DNA of 64,000 bases. It comes from Williamsia herbipolensis (GTDB lineage Bacteria > Actinomycetota > Actinomycetes > Mycobacteriales > Mycobacteriaceae). The stretch spans positions 1-64,000 of the forward strand of contig NZ_JXYP01000019.1 of NCBI RefSeq assembly GCF_000964005.1. The letters are read 5' to 3'. Below, in pieces: positions 1 to 10,506 of this stretch. Under the pieces are notes generated by a model. The model did not search any database and was not told where the DNA came from. It worked only from the letters and a program-made list of their open reading frames with translations. The translations under genes were made by a program, and so were the position numbers. Within the stretch, counting starts at the first letter, position 1. Every line of letters starts with the position of its first letter.

Positions 1-1551
1 GACCTCCCCCCGCTCGACCCACGACGTACCCGCAGCGACGACGGGCGTGCCGACACCGCCGGCGAAGCGCTGTGGCAGGAGCCCCGGCGCGCCCAGCCCC
101 GGGCGATCCCCCCGATCGACCGCGCGCCCGAGCGGCACCGACCCGACGAGCGGCACCGACCCGACGAGCGGTTCCGACACGACGAGCGGTTCCGACACGA
201 CGACCGAGCCCAGGACGGCGGCCCCGGTCCCACCTCGGCGCCCCAGGCCGATCAGGCGATGTGGGCACCGGTGGGCGACGACCCGGCCACGGCGCCCCTC
301 GGCCGTCCCGACATCCCCGGCGACGACCCGCGCCGTGACCCCGGGCCCCGCAGCCGCCGCAGTGGCGACCGAGGTGGCCACGGTCGCCGCGCGACCGCAC
401 AGATGCAGGCCCGTAAGCGACGACGCCGGGTGGTGCTGGCGCTGGTGATGGTCTTCATGGTCGCGGTCATCGGTTCGCTGGGATACGTCGGCCTGCGGAT
501 GACCGGCTATTTCGTCGACGACGACGACTACTCGAACGCATCCGGTACCGGGGACGTGCTCGTCTCCATCCCGCAGGACTCGACCCTCACCCAATTCGGT
601 CAGATCCTGCGCGACCGCGGCGTGGTCGCCAGCGTGCGCGCGTTCACCGACGCCGCCGGATCGGGCTCCATCTCCGCAGGGTTCTACAAACTCCGGACCG
701 GGATCCCGGCGGCGACGGCGGTGTCGATGCTCGACGGCGACGCGAACCGCGTGGGCCGTGTGGTGATCCCGCCGGGCCGCCAACTCGACACCAAGCAGAC
801 CGCCGACGGTTCGCCGAGCACGGGCATCTTCGCGATGATCGCGCAGGCCACCACGGTCACGATCGACGGCCGCCGATCCGGGGTCACCCAGGAGCAACTG
901 GCCCAGGCCGCCGCGACCGCCTCGCCCACCGACCTCGGGGTGCCGTCGTGGGCCACGGCCGACGTGGAACGCCTCAACGGTGACCATCGACGCATCGAGG
1001 GCCTCATCGCGCCCGTGGCGTTCGAGGCCATCGACCCGACGCTGTCGCCGACCGCCATGCTCAAGTACCTGATCACCACCAGCGCAACGCTGTTCGATCA
1101 GTGGGGACTGCTCGACCGCAACGACACCGGGTTGAGCCCGTACCAGAACCTGGTGTCGGCGTCGGTGGTCGAGAAGGAGGTCGCCGATCCCGACGACTAC
1201 GGCAAGGTCGCCCGCGTCATCCTCAACCGCCTGGGCAAGAACCAGAAGCTGGAGATGGACTCGACCGCGAACTACACCGCTGCGGTGGTGAACATCGACG
1301 TCTCCGGCGACGCGTACACCGCTGACACGAAGTGGAACACCTACCAGGTCAACGGCCTCCCTGCGACACCCATCGGGTCGGTCGGCAAGGCCCCACTCCA
1401 GGCCACCGACAACCCACCGGCCGGCAACTGGATCTACTTCGTGGCCGTCGACCCGCAGGGGACGACGTTGTTCACCGAGGACTACGCCGAACACCTCCGC
1501 AACCGGCAGAAGGCCTGCGACAACAAGGTCCTCGCCGTCGGATGCCGGTGA
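1..1551 (+). CDS. mltG: Endolytic murein transglycosylase MltG (YceG-like), 5' end outside window
   Basis: Membrane-anchored lytic transglycosylase that cleaves nascent peptidoglycan strands. The frame is open from base 1, so the gene begins upstream; 516 residues are visible. The first ~140 residues are a cytoplasmic, Arg/Asp/Pro-rich low-complexity tail with four six-residue repeats (ERHRPD/ERFRHD). A basic cluster (RKRRRR) and a hydrophobic transmembrane segment follow at about nt 430-495. The extracytoplasmic YceG domain has the catalytic Glu in SASVVEKEV (Glu codon at 1171). It ends in a Cys-containing tail. It overlaps aroE by 10 bp. Family call is firm; the true start cannot be seen. 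Confidence 0.93.
   Translation, partial: DLPPLDPRRTRSDDGRADTAGEALWQEPRRAQPRAIPPIDRAPERHRPDERHRPDERFRHDERFRHDDRAQDGGPGPTSAPQADQAMWAPVGDDPATAPLGRPDIPGDDPRRDPGPRSRRSGDRGGHGRRATAQMQARKRRRRVVLALVMVFMVAVIGSLGYVGLRMTGYFVDDDDYSNASGTGDVLVSIPQDSTLTQFGQILRDRGVVASVRAFTDAAGSGSISAGFYKLRTGIPAATAVSMLDGDANRVGRVVIPPGRQLDTKQTADGSPSTGIFAMIAQATTVTIDGRRSGVTQEQLAQAAATASPTDLGVPSWATADVERLNGDHRRIEGLIAPVAFEAIDPTLSPTAMLKYLITTSATLFDQWGLLDRNDTGLSPYQNLVSASVVEKEVADPDDYGKVARVILNRLGKNQKLEMDSTANYTAAVVNIDVSGDAYTADTKWNTYQVNGLPATPIGSVGKAPLQATDNPPAGNWIYFVAVDPQGTTLFTEDYAEHLRNRQKACDNKVLAVGCR
130..201 (+). repeat. Four tandem 18-bp repeats inside mltG
   Basis: Four back-to-back 18-bp units at 130-147, 148-165, 166-183 and 184-201. 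The first two are identical to each other (GAGCGGCACCGACCCGAC) and so are the last two (GAGCGGTTCCGACACGAC). They encode ERHRPD twice and ERFRHD twice in the cytoplasmic tail of MltG. The pairwise identity suggests recent duplication by slippage. Confidence 0.95.
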
Positions 1552-2381
1552 CCGCTGCACCGTCGACGGTCCGTAGGGCCGCGGTCCTCGGGTCGCCGAT
1601 CGGTCATTCGCGTTCCCCCGACCTGCACCTGGCGGCCTATCGCGCACTGGGACTCGCGGATTGGACCTACGAGCGGATCGAGTGCACCGCAGAGCAACTC
1701 GGTGACCTCGTCGACGGTCTCGACGACAGTTGGGTCGGGCTGTCGGTGACCATGCCCGCGAAGGTGGCCGCCCTCGACCACGCCGACGAGGTCACCGGGC
1801 GGGCGGCCATGGTGGGTTCGGCGAACACCCTCGTGCGCACACCGGCGGGATGGTCGGCGGACTGCACCGACATCGACGGGGTGACCGGGGCGTTGCGCGA
1901 ACTGGGTGCCGAGAGTCTCGACGGCGCCTCGACGGTCGTGCTCGGAGCAGGCGGGACCGCGCGCCCGGCGCTGGCCGCCCTGGCCGCCGCCGGTGCGGGA
2001 TCGGTGACGGTGGTGGTCCGCGAAACCGCCCGCGCCACAACACTTCTCGAGCTCGCCGACACGCTCGGACTCTCCGCCGAGGTGGTCGACTTCGCGCCCT
2101 CGGACGATCTCGCGTCACGCTGCGCGTCCGCCGCGGTCACCGTCAGCACGGTGCCCGCGCAGGCCGCGGCCCCTCTGGCGGTGTCGGTGGCGGCGTCGCC
2201 GCGCCTCGTCGACGCCATCTACGCCCCGTGGCCGACCCCACTGGCCGCCGCCGTCACCGACCGCGGCGGCGCGGTCGCGGGCGGGCTCGTGATGCTGCTC
2301 CACCAGGCCGTCACCCAGGTCGAACTGTTCACCGGCCGAGCGGCCCCGCGCGATGCGATGGCCGCCGCCCTCGCCCGCTGA
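1542..2381 (+). CDS. aroE: Shikimate dehydrogenase AroE
   Basis: NADP-dependent reduction of 3-dehydroshikimate to shikimate in aromatic amino acid synthesis; cytosolic, 279 aa. The N-terminus carries the shikimate-binding GSPIGHSRSP motif. VTMPAK holds the catalytic Lys, and GSANTL and DCTDIDG hold substrate residues. The Rossmann glycine loop is VLGAGGTARPAL near residue 130. The ATG at 1542 lies inside the mltG end and gives a normal N-terminus; upstream codons in this frame are mltG shadow. It is the first of four aro genes in the window (aroE, aroC, aroK, aroB), separated from aroC by the prepilin peptidase. Confidence 0.95.
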   Translation: MPVTAAPSTVRRAAVLGSPIGHSRSPDLHLAAYRALGLADWTYERIECTAEQLGDLVDGLDDSWVGLSVTMPAKVAALDHADEVTGRAAMVGSANTLVRTPAGWSADCTDIDGVTGALRELGAESLDGASTVVLGAGGTARPALAALAAAGAGSVTVVVRETARATTLLELADTLGLSAEVVDFAPSDDLASRCASAAVTVSTVPAQAAAPLAVSVAASPRLVDAIYAPWPTPLAAAVTDRGGAVAGGLVMLLHQAVTQVELFTGRAAPRDAMAAALAR

Positions 2382-2511
2382 CCCCTGGGGAGCCGGGTCG
2401 GCATCGGTATCGATCCACAGTTGTGACACACCGGTGACTGCGCCGTCGGTTGTCCCCAGGTGGACCACATCGGACGCGACGCGGTGCGCCGCCATCGCCC
2501 ACGATCATCGG

Positions 2512-2952
2512 GTGATCACGACCTCGGCCGTCTGCGCGGTGACCCTGCTGGTGGTCCCGGCATGGTTGATGGTGCTCACCGGCCACGACCTGCGCTCACG
2601 CACACTGCCCAACCGGCTGACCGTGCCCGCGGTGATCGCGGCAGCGGTCGCGGCGACCTGTCACGGGGGTGTCGCCTTGTCGGTCCTGGCGCTGTCGGTG
2701 CCGTACCTGCTCACCTGCCTCGCCGGCGGGTGCGGTGGTGGTGACGTCAAGCTCGCCGCGGCGCTCGGTGGCCTCGTGGCCGACCCGGGCCGATCTCTCG
2801 TCGTCGTGGTGGCCGCATCGCTGCTGAGCCTCGCCGCGGCCGGGGTGATCGCGGTGCGGGGCCGGGGGAGTGAGGGTCGCGCGCCGCGGCCGCACGGGCC
2901 CGCCCTGGTGGCCGCCGCGCTGATCGCCGGTGGGCTGCTGCCCGCCGGCTGA
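2512..2952 (+). CDS. Short A24-family prepilin peptidase
   Basis: Integral membrane aspartyl protease of the type IV prepilin peptidase family, 146 aa from the GTG at 2512. The two catalytic Asp motifs are visible: HDLRSRTLPN near residue 24 and GGGDVKLA near residue 80. Several hydrophobic segments surround them. It lacks the N-terminal methyltransferase and zinc-binding domain of full PilD enzymes, like the short actinobacterial homologue next to aroC in mycobacteria (Rv2551c as recalled). No pilin or secretion ATPase is in the window, so its substrate is unknown; tad-type pili are a guess. The start is uncertain because no clear ribosome binding site is seen. Confidence 0.8.
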   Translation: MITTSAVCAVTLLVVPAWLMVLTGHDLRSRTLPNRLTVPAVIAAAVAATCHGGVALSVLALSVPYLLTCLAGGCGGGDVKLAAALGGLVADPGRSLVVVVAASLLSLAAAGVIAVRGRGSEGRAPRPHGPALVAAALIAGGLLPAG

Positions 2953-3000
2953 CGCACGTGCGGCGGGAGGCCGCACACCGACGTGGAAGAATGATCACTC

Positions 3001-4223
3001 GTGCTGCGCTGGATAACTGCCGGAGAATCCCACGGCCCCGCCCTGGTCGCCCTCGTCGAAGGGATGATCGCCGGTGTCTCGGTCACGTCCGACGACATCG
3101 CCGCCCAGCTCGCCCGCAGGCGGCTGGGCCATGGCCGCGGTGCCCGCATGAAGTTCGAGGCCGACAAGGTCACCGTCGTCGGCGGTGTCCGGCACGGCCT
3201 CACCCAGGGCGGCCCCGTCGCCATCGAGATCGCCAACACCGAGTGGCCCAAGTGGGAGACGGTGATGGCGGCCGACCCCGTCGACGCCGCCGAGCTGGCC
3301 GATGTTGCCCGCAATGCCCCGCTCACCCGCCCGCGCCCCGGCCACGCCGACTACTCCGGCATGCTCAAGTACGACTTCGACGACGCCCGTCCGGTCCTCG
3401 AGCGGGCGAGCGCCCGCGAGACCGCCGCACGCGTCGCCGCCGCCACCGTGGCACGCAACTTCCTGCGTCAGGTGCTCGGCGCCGAGGTCCTGAGTCACGT
3501 GGTGTCGATCGGGGCGTCCGACCCGTTCGACGGTCCGAGCCCCACGCCGGCCGATCTCGACCGCATCGACGCCAGCCCGGTGCGCGCCGCGTCCGAGACC
3601 GCAGAGGCCTCGATGATCGCCGAGATCGAGGCCGCGAAGAAGGAGGGCGACACCCTCGGCGGGGTCGTCGAGGTCATCGTGACCGGCCTGCCGGTCGGCC
3701 TCGGCTCCCACGTCAGCGGTGAGACCCGGCTCGACGCACGTCTCGCATCGGCATTGATGGGCATCCAGGCGATGAAGGGTGTCGAGGTGGGCGACGGTTT
3801 CGCGACCGCCCGCCGCCGCGGCAGCCAGGCCCACGACGAGATGGTCCCCGGGCCCGACGGCGTCCTGCGCTCGACGAACCGTGCCGGCGGCCTCGAGGGC
3901 GGCATGACCAACGGTGAGGACCTCCGCGTCCGTGTGGCCATGAAGCCGATCTCGACGGTGCCGCGTGCGTTGTCGACCGTGGACATGTCCACCGGCGAAC
4001 AAGCCAGCGCCATCCACCAGCGGTCGGACGTGTGCGCGGTCCCCGCCGCGGGAGTGGTCGCCGAGGCGATGGTGGCGCTCGTCGTCGCGCAGGCGGCGCT
4101 CGACAAATTCGGTGGCGACTCGGTGACCGAGACCGCCGACAACGTGGCGCGCTACCGCGAGCGTGTCGCCGCACGCCTCGCCCACGGCGACGCCGCCGCC
4201 TCGGTTCCGCGTCCCGCCGCCGG

Positions 4224-4227
<4 letters not shown>
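3001..4227 (+). CDS. aroC: Chorismate synthase AroC
   Basis: FMN-dependent conversion of EPSP to chorismate, the last common step to aromatic amino acids, folate and menaquinone precursors. It has 408 aa, typical length. Signatures are [15 protein letters not shown] at the N-terminus, [12 protein letters not shown] near residue 40 and [11 protein letters not shown] with AMKPIST near residues 300-325. The GTG start at 3001 puts Met-Leu-Arg at the expected N-terminus. There is no Shine-Dalgarno sequence; an AATGAT hexamer ends 5 nt before the start, so it may be leaderless. The stop overlaps the aroK start (ATGA). Confidence 0.97.
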
Positions 4228-5953
<1,726 letters not shown>

Positions 5954-5960
5954 CCCGCAC

Positions 5961-6004
5961 GCCGCGGGCGCCGACCGTTCGAGGGCCGGTCCGCGGGGCG
6001 CGGC
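5961..6004. terminator. Possible stem-loop between convergent aroB and membrane-protein gene
   Basis: A GCCGCG arm (5961-5966) can pair with CGCGGC (5999-6004), with an inner ACCG/CGGT pair at 5974-5977 and 5987-5990. It fills the 52-bp gap between two convergent stop codons. It has no U-tract and internal mismatches, so the terminator role is weakly supported. Confidence 0.3.
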
Positions 6005-6005
6005 C

Positions 6006-6494
6006 TCAGTGGCTGTCGGCGGTCTGGCGCTGCGAGGTGTCGGCGTCGCTGTTCTGCTTGGTGTTCTTGGCGCGCTGGCGCCGTGCTAGCAGGCGTCCCA
6101 CCGCGGCGCCGACGAGTGCGGCGAGGAACACCAGCAGGGTGGTGAACGAGCCGCCCGCGAAGATCTCGACGAAGATCGAGTTCTGACCCATACCCGCGAC
6201 CAGGTAGTTGCTCAGGGCCCACGAGACGATCGCCGAGACGACACCGGTGAACAGTCCGGCCTTGAGCCAGCGGATGGTGAGGTCGTCGTAGTCCTCGGGG
6301 TCGTCGTGGGCGCGACCGTCGGCGATGCCGTCGACGCCGCCCCAGATGATCGCGATGAGGACGACGACCGCGACGGCGATGGTCTTCCAGTACGTGCCCT
6401 GCAACGGGGCGTGCACGATCGCGAGACCGAGCAGCACCCGGGCCACCACGTGGACCACCGACATCGACACACCACGCAACAACCAGGCAACCAT
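6006..6494 (-). CDS. Small membrane protein, B-4DMT/Rv2536-like family
   Basis: Predicted inner-membrane protein of 162 aa with four hydrophobic segments (about residues 10-30, 35-52, 85-105 and 115-140). Its position beside pepQ and efp matches the mycobacterial Rv2536 family annotated as B-4DMT transporter. An acidic loop (DDPEDYDD) lies between segments 2 and 3 and the C-terminal tail is basic and Ser/Thr-rich. The ATG at 6494 is chosen because a TACGCT hexamer lies exactly 7 nt upstream (leaderless type). Substrate unknown. Confidence 0.72.
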   Translation of the reverse strand: MVAWLLRGVSMSVVHVVARVLLGLAIVHAPLQGTYWKTIAVAVVVLIAIIWGGVDGIADGRAHDDPEDYDDLTIRWLKAGLFTGVVSAIVSWALSNYLVAGMGQNSIFVEIFAGGSFTTLLVFLAALVGAAVGRLLARRQRAKNTKQNSDADTSQRQTADSH

Positions 6495-6501
6495 GGGCGG
6501 A

Positions 6502-6507
6502 AGCGTA
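6502..6507 (-). promoter_or_regulatory. Leaderless-type -10 element of the small membrane protein gene
   Basis: TACGCT on the minus strand, 7 nt before ATG 6494, with no Shine-Dalgarno sequence between. It is back to back with the pepQ promoter. Confidence 0.55.
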
Positions 6508-6554
6508 CCCAACGCCCTCGGCGCCGTGTGCCGCAACACACACTTCCTGCGCGG

Positions 6555-6560
6555 TAGCGT
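6555..6560 (+). promoter_or_regulatory. Leaderless-type -10 element of pepQ
   Basis: TAGCGT, 7 nt before the pepQ ATG at 6568. The expected transcript start falls on or next to the A of the start codon, and no ribosome binding site is present. Confidence 0.55.
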
Positions 6561-6567
6561 GGCTGCG

Positions 6568-7695
6568 ATGACCTCCCTGGCACCGTCGGTGACCGATCCG
6601 CACGACGTCCATCGGGCTCGTCGCGACCGTCTGCGCGCGGCCCTGACCGACGTCGGCGCCGATCACGCCCTCATCGGCGACCTCGTCAACGTCCGCTACC
6701 TGACCGGGTTCACCGGTTCCAACGCCGCGGTCGCGATCGCCGCGAGCGGTCCCGACGACGACCGCATCGCCACCGACGGTCGGTACGTGACGCAGGTGTC
6801 CGAGCAGGTCCCCGACCTGGTCGGGGTGATCGGTCGGAACTGCCCCGCGACCCTGCTCGGCGGGTTCGCCGGGGGATCGGTGGTCGCGGTGGAGGAACAC
6901 GCGATGACGGTCGCGACCTGGCGTGCGCTGGGTGCCGACGCCGACGCCACGAGCCCCTCGATCCGCCTCGTGGCCCTGGGGCCGCGGGTAGAGCAGTTGC
7001 GGGTGGTGAAGGACGAGAGCGAGATCGAGCTGCTGCGGCAGGCCTGTCAGGCCGCCGACGTGGCGCTGGCCACCATCATCGAACGCGGCGTCATCGTGCC
7101 CGGGCAGACCGAGCGGCAGGTGGCACGCGCCCTGGAATGGGAGATGTACGCGTGCGGGGCCGACGACATCTCCTTCGAGACGATCGTCGCCGCCGGAGCC
7201 AACTCCGCGGTACCGCACCACCGTCCGACCGATGCCGTGCTCGCCTCCGGCGACTTCGTGAAGATCGACTTCGGGGCCGTCGTGGGCGGGTACCACTCCG
7301 ACATGACGCGCACCTACGTCCTCGACCACGCCGCGGACTGGCAGCGGGAGATCTACGACCTCGTCGCCGCGGCCCAACAGGTGGGTCGCGAGGCGCTGGC
7401 GCCCGACGCCGACGCGCGTGGGGTCGACGCCGCCGCACGCGCGGTGATCGACGCCGCGGGGTACGGCGAGAACTACGTCCACGGCCTCGGACACGGCGTC
7501 GGTCTGCAGATACACGAAGCGCCGGCGATCGGTGCAAGTGCGACGGGTACACTGCCATGCGGTGCGGCAGTCACCGTGGAACCCGGTGTGTACCTGCCCG
7601 GCAGAGGTGGTGTCCGCATCGAGGACACGCTGGTGGTCCGCGAGGGCGTTCCCGAGCTGCTGACCACCACCGACAAATCATTCTCCGTCATCTAG
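6568..7695 (+). CDS. pepQ: Xaa-Pro dipeptidase/aminopeptidase (M24B)
   Basis: Cytosolic dimetal peptidase cleaving the bond before proline; 375 aa. The N-terminal creatinase-like domain (NVRYLTGFTGSN) is followed by the pita-bread catalytic domain. Metal ligands are seen in KIDFGAVVGGYHSDMTRTY (two Asp), HGLGHGVGLQIHE (His), TVEPGVYLP (Glu) and GGVRIEDT (Glu). An in-frame start at 6325 exists, but the ATG at 6568 is preferred: it gives the family N-terminus and follows a TAGCGT hexamer at 7 nt. It precedes efp, as in most actinobacteria. Confidence 0.93.
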   Translation: MTSLAPSVTDPHDVHRARRDRLRAALTDVGADHALIGDLVNVRYLTGFTGSNAAVAIAASGPDDDRIATDGRYVTQVSEQVPDLVGVIGRNCPATLLGGFAGGSVVAVEEHAMTVATWRALGADADATSPSIRLVALGPRVEQLRVVKDESEIELLRQACQAADVALATIIERGVIVPGQTERQVARALEWEMYACGADDISFETIVAAGANSAVPHHRPTDAVLASGDFVKIDFGAVVGGYHSDMTRTYVLDHAADWQREIYDLVAAAQQVGREALAPDADARGVDAAARAVIDAAGYGENYVHGLGHGVGLQIHEAPAIGASATGTLPCGAAVTVEPGVYLPGRGGVRIEDTLVVREGVPELLTTTDKSFSVI

Positions 7696-7762
7696 GGGCG
7701 TCCGAACGTCCCGACGACGATGACCATGCGCCCGCTCGCGGGTGGAAGGAAGCGACACACAC

Positions 7763-8326
7763 GTGGCCAGTACCGCAGATTTCAAGAACGGGCTCGTTCT
7801 CCGGATGGACGACCAGTTGTGGCAGATCCAGGAGTTCCAGCACGTCAAGCCCGGTAAGGGTCCGGCGTTCGTGCGCACCAAGATCCGCAACGTGCTCTCG
7901 GGCAAGATCGTCGACAAGACGTTCAACGCCGGCGTGAAGGTCGAGACCGCGACCGTCGACCGACGGGACATGACGTTCCTCTACAAGGACGGCGCCGACT
8001 TCGTCTTCATGGACTCGGAGAACTACGAGCAGATCTCGGTCAGTCCGCAGACGCTCGGCGACGGCCACAAGTTCCTCCTCGAGAACATGAAGGTCCAGGT
8101 CGCCATGCACGACGGCAACCCCCTCTACGTCGAGCTCCCCGTCACCGTCGAGGTGCTCGTGGCCCAGACCGATCCCGGTGTGCAGGGTGACCGGTCGACC
8201 GGCGGCACCAAGCCGGCGACGCTCGAGACCGGCGCCGAGATCAACGTCCCGCTGTTCATCAACACCGGCGACAAGCTCAAGGTCGACTCCCGCGACGGCA
8301 ACTACCTCGGTCGCGTGAACTCGTGA
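7763..8326 (+). CDS. efp: Translation elongation factor P
   Basis: Binds ribosomes stalled on polyproline and stimulates peptide bond formation; 187 aa, the standard length. It has the N-terminal KOW-like domain ([16 protein letters not shown]) and the tip loop KPGKGPAF with Lys32, the position that enters the peptidyl-transferase centre. Two OB domains follow. GTG at 7763 is the start because GGAAGGAAG lies about 10 nt upstream; the earlier in-frame start at 7742 would swallow that site. It follows pepQ by 67 bp. Confidence 0.97.
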   Translation: MASTADFKNGLVLRMDDQLWQIQEFQHVKPGKGPAFVRTKIRNVLSGKIVDKTFNAGVKVETATVDRRDMTFLYKDGADFVFMDSENYEQISVSPQTLGDGHKFLLENMKVQVAMHDGNPLYVELPVTVEVLVAQTDPGVQGDRSTGGTKPATLETGAEINVPLFINTGDKLKVDSRDGNYLGRVNS

Positions 8327-8359
8327 CCTCGGTTCGTCCGCTCTGCGTGTGAGGGCCGC

Positions 8360-8836
8360 GTGAAACAACCCGGAACCCGACACAAGGCGCGGCAACGCGC
8401 CGTCGACCTGTTGTTCGAGGCCGAGGCCAAGGACGTCTCGCCGATGGAGCTCATCGCGCAGCGGCGTGAGCTCGTCGTCGACGACGAGAGCATCGGGATG
8501 ATCCATCCCTACACCGCCCGGGTCGTCGAGGGCCTCACCGCCGATCGCGCACAGATCGACGCCGTCCTCACCTCGCACCTGCGCGAGTGGACCCTGCCCC
8601 GACTGCCCGCCGTCGACCGCGCGATCCTGCGCCTCGCGGCGTGGGAGTTGTTCAACACCCACGACGTCCCGCCCGTCGTCGTGGTCGACGAGGCCGTCGA
8701 GCTCGCCAAGGAACTGTCGACCGATGAGTCGCCCGCCTTCGTCAACGGCGTGCTCGGTCGGATCGTGACCCTCGCCCCGCAGGTGCGGGCCGCGTCGATC
8801 GCGACCGGATCGGAGCCCGACACCGCCGGCGAGTGA
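8360..8836 (+). CDS. nusB: Transcription antitermination factor NusB
   Basis: All-alpha RNA-binding protein that joins NusE (S10) on boxA of rRNA leaders; 158 aa. Typical features are [14 protein letters not shown] at the N-terminus, [16 protein letters not shown] in the middle and [11 protein letters not shown] with [11 protein letters not shown] in the C-terminal half. Start GTG at 8360. It is the last gene before the pyr operon. Confidence 0.96.
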   Translation: MKQPGTRHKARQRAVDLLFEAEAKDVSPMELIAQRRELVVDDESIGMIHPYTARVVEGLTADRAQIDAVLTSHLREWTLPRLPAVDRAILRLAAWELFNTHDVPPVVVVDEAVELAKELSTDESPAFVNGVLGRIVTLAPQVRAASIATGSEPDTAGE

Positions 8837-8875
8837 CGCAGCTCGCTCGAGGCGGGTTCGGCGCGCGGCGACTGT

Positions 8876-8881
8876 TAAGGT
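8876..8881 (+). promoter_or_regulatory. Putative pyr operon -10 element
   Basis: TAAGGT about 64 nt upstream of the pyrR start and 20 nt upstream of the PyrR-binding hairpin. A transcript starting about 7 nt downstream would carry the whole hairpin. Confidence 0.45.
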
Positions 8882-8900
8882 TCTCCGCGGAAGCAGGCAT

Positions 8901-8937
8901 CCTTTAACGATCCGTCCCGTGAGGCGGAGAAGGAGGT
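8901..8937 (+). promoter_or_regulatory. PyrR-binding RNA hairpin overlapping the pyrR ribosome binding site
   Basis: The outer stem CCTT (8901-8904) pairs with AAGG (8930-8933). The inner stem TCCG (8911-8914) pairs with CGGA (8925-8928). Between them is the loop TCCCGTGAGG, matching the conserved PyrR-binding loop (UCC..GAGG) known from Bacillus and mycobacteria. The 3' side of the outer stem merges with the Shine-Dalgarno AAGGAGGT at 8930-8937. PyrR-UMP binding should therefore block translation of pyrR; there is no terminator, so this is translational rather than attenuation control (inference). Confidence 0.85.
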
Positions 8938-8944
8938 CGGGTAG

Positions 8945-9562
8945 GTGACACCGGCAGACGGCGCGCCCGATGATCGGCGGATTCTCCTCGATTCCGGTGA
9001 CGTGGCCCGGACGATCGCGCGGATGGCCCATCAGGTCATCGAGAAGACCGCACTCGACGACCCGCAGGCGCCCCGGGTCGTGGTCCTCGGGATCCCCACG
9101 CGAGGAACGACTCTCGCCCAACGTCTCGTCGACCGCATCCGTGAGTTCTCCGGCGTCGACGTCGGTGTCGGGTACCTCGACATCACCCTCTACCGCGACG
9201 ACCTGCGCGCACAGCCGCACCGGCCCCTCGAGCGCACCTCGGTTCCCGCCGGTGGCGTCGACGCGGCGCTGGTGATCCTCGTCGACGACGTCCTCTACTC
9301 CGGTCGCACCGTCCGGGCGGCACTCGACGCCCTCCGCGATCTCGGACGCCCGTCGGCGGTACAGCTCGCGGTCCTCGTCGATCGCGGGCACCGTGAACTG
9401 CCGCTGCGCGCGGACTACGTCGGCAAGAACATCCCCACCTCGCGCACCGAGGACGTCTCGGTGCAGCTCGTCGAGCACGACGGGATCGACCAGGTCGTCC
9501 TCGCCCCGGCCGCCCGATCCGCAGCGACTCGGCCGGCCGCCGGCGAGAGGCGGACACGCTGA
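8945..9562 (+). CDS. pyrR: Bifunctional pyr operon regulator / uracil phosphoribosyltransferase
   Basis: RNA-binding regulator that senses UMP/UTP versus PRPP and has weak uracil phosphoribosyltransferase activity; 205 aa. The PRPP-binding loop is [17 protein letters not shown] near residues 115-131, and the flexible PRTase motifs [11 protein letters not shown] and DITLYRDDL are present. GTG start at 8945 is 7 nt after AAGGAGGT, inside the PyrR-binding hairpin region, so the gene is probably autoregulated. Its stop overlaps the pyrB start (TGATG). It extends past the usual ~180 aa with an Ala/Arg-rich tail. Confidence 0.95.
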   Translation: MTPADGAPDDRRILLDSGDVARTIARMAHQVIEKTALDDPQAPRVVVLGIPTRGTTLAQRLVDRIREFSGVDVGVGYLDITLYRDDLRAQPHRPLERTSVPAGGVDAALVILVDDVLYSGRTVRAALDALRDLGRPSAVQLAVLVDRGHRELPLRADYVGKNIPTSRTEDVSVQLVEHDGIDQVVLAPAARSAATRPAAGERRTR

Positions 9563-10506
9563 TGCGACACCTGCTCTCGGTCGACGACCTCGACGCCGCG
9601 GCCGCGCACGGACTCCTCGACGAGGCCGAACGGTTCGAACAGGCGCTCCTCGGCCGTGAGGTCCGCAAGCTGCCGACGCTGCGCGGTCGCACCGTGATGA
9701 CCCTGTTCTACGAGAACTCCACGCGCACCCGGGTGTCGTTCGAGGTCGCGGGCAAGTGGATGAGCGCCGACGTCATCAACGTCAGTGCCTCGAGTTCCTC
9801 TGCGGGCAAGGGGGAGTCGTTGCGCGACACCGCCAAGACCTTGCGTGCGGCAGGCGCCGACGCGTTGATCGTGCGCCACCCCGCCTCGGGTGCGGCCCAT
9901 CAGATCGCGCGGTGGACCTCCGAGGACGGCGACGGGCCGGCGGTCATCAACGCCGGCGACGGCACCCACGAACACCCCACGCAGGCACTGCTCGACGCGT
10001 TGACGCTGCGGCAGCGACTCGGCTCCCTCGAGGGCAGGCGCATCGCGATCGTCGGCGACATCCTGCACTCGCGGGTCGCCCGGTCGAACGCGCACCTCCT
10101 GGCGACCCTCGGGGCGCAGGTGGTGCTCGTCGCGCCGCCGACACTGCTGCCGGTCGGTGTGTCGGTATGGCCCGTCGAGGTGTCCCACCACCTCGACGCC
10201 ACCCTGCCCGGTGTCGACGCGGTGATGGTGCTGCGCGTGCAGGCCGAGCGCATGAACGGTGGGTTCTTCCCGTCGGCGCGGGAGTACTCGATCCGGTACG
10301 GCCTGAGCGAACGCCGCCTCGCCCTGCTCGACGACGACGCCATCGTGTTGCACCCGGGCCCGATGCTGCGCGGCATGGAGATCGGCTTCTCGGTGGCCGA
10401 TTCACCCCGCGCCACGGTCCTGCAGCAGGTGAGCAACGGGGTGCACATGCGGATGGCCGTGCTGTTCCGACTGCTGGTCGGGACCGACGAGGAGGGTGTG
10501 TCGTGA
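9562..10506 (+). CDS. pyrB: Aspartate carbamoyltransferase catalytic subunit
   Basis: Condenses carbamoyl phosphate and aspartate in UMP synthesis; 314 aa. The carbamoyl phosphate loop is [13 protein letters not shown] near residue 52, and [12 protein letters not shown] near residue 138 and the C-terminal HPGPM motif complete the active site. No pyrI regulatory chain is present. The start overlaps the pyrR stop by one base and the end overlaps the pyrC start, so it is coupled in the operon. Confidence 0.97.
   Translation: MRHLLSVDDLDAAAAHGLLDEAERFEQALLGREVRKLPTLRGRTVMTLFYENSTRTRVSFEVAGKWMSADVINVSASSSSAGKGESLRDTAKTLRAAGADALIVRHPASGAAHQIARWTSEDGDGPAVINAGDGTHEHPTQALLDALTLRQRLGSLEGRRIAIVGDILHSRVARSNAHLLATLGAQVVLVAPPTLLPVGVSVWPVEVSHHLDATLPGVDAVMVLRVQAERMNGGFFPSAREYSIRYGLSERRLALLDDDAIVLHPGPMLRGMEIGFSVADSPRATVLQQVSNGVHMRMAVLFRLLVGTDEEGVS

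Noticed and set aside
2384-2460. 8-bp inverted repeat CCTGGGGA / TCCCCAGG flanking the aroE-prepilin peptidase gap
   Set aside because: The arms are 61 nt apart and short for GC-rich DNA; chance occurrence is likely. The nearby TGTGACACACCGGTGA is only a half match to a CRP/GlxR site.
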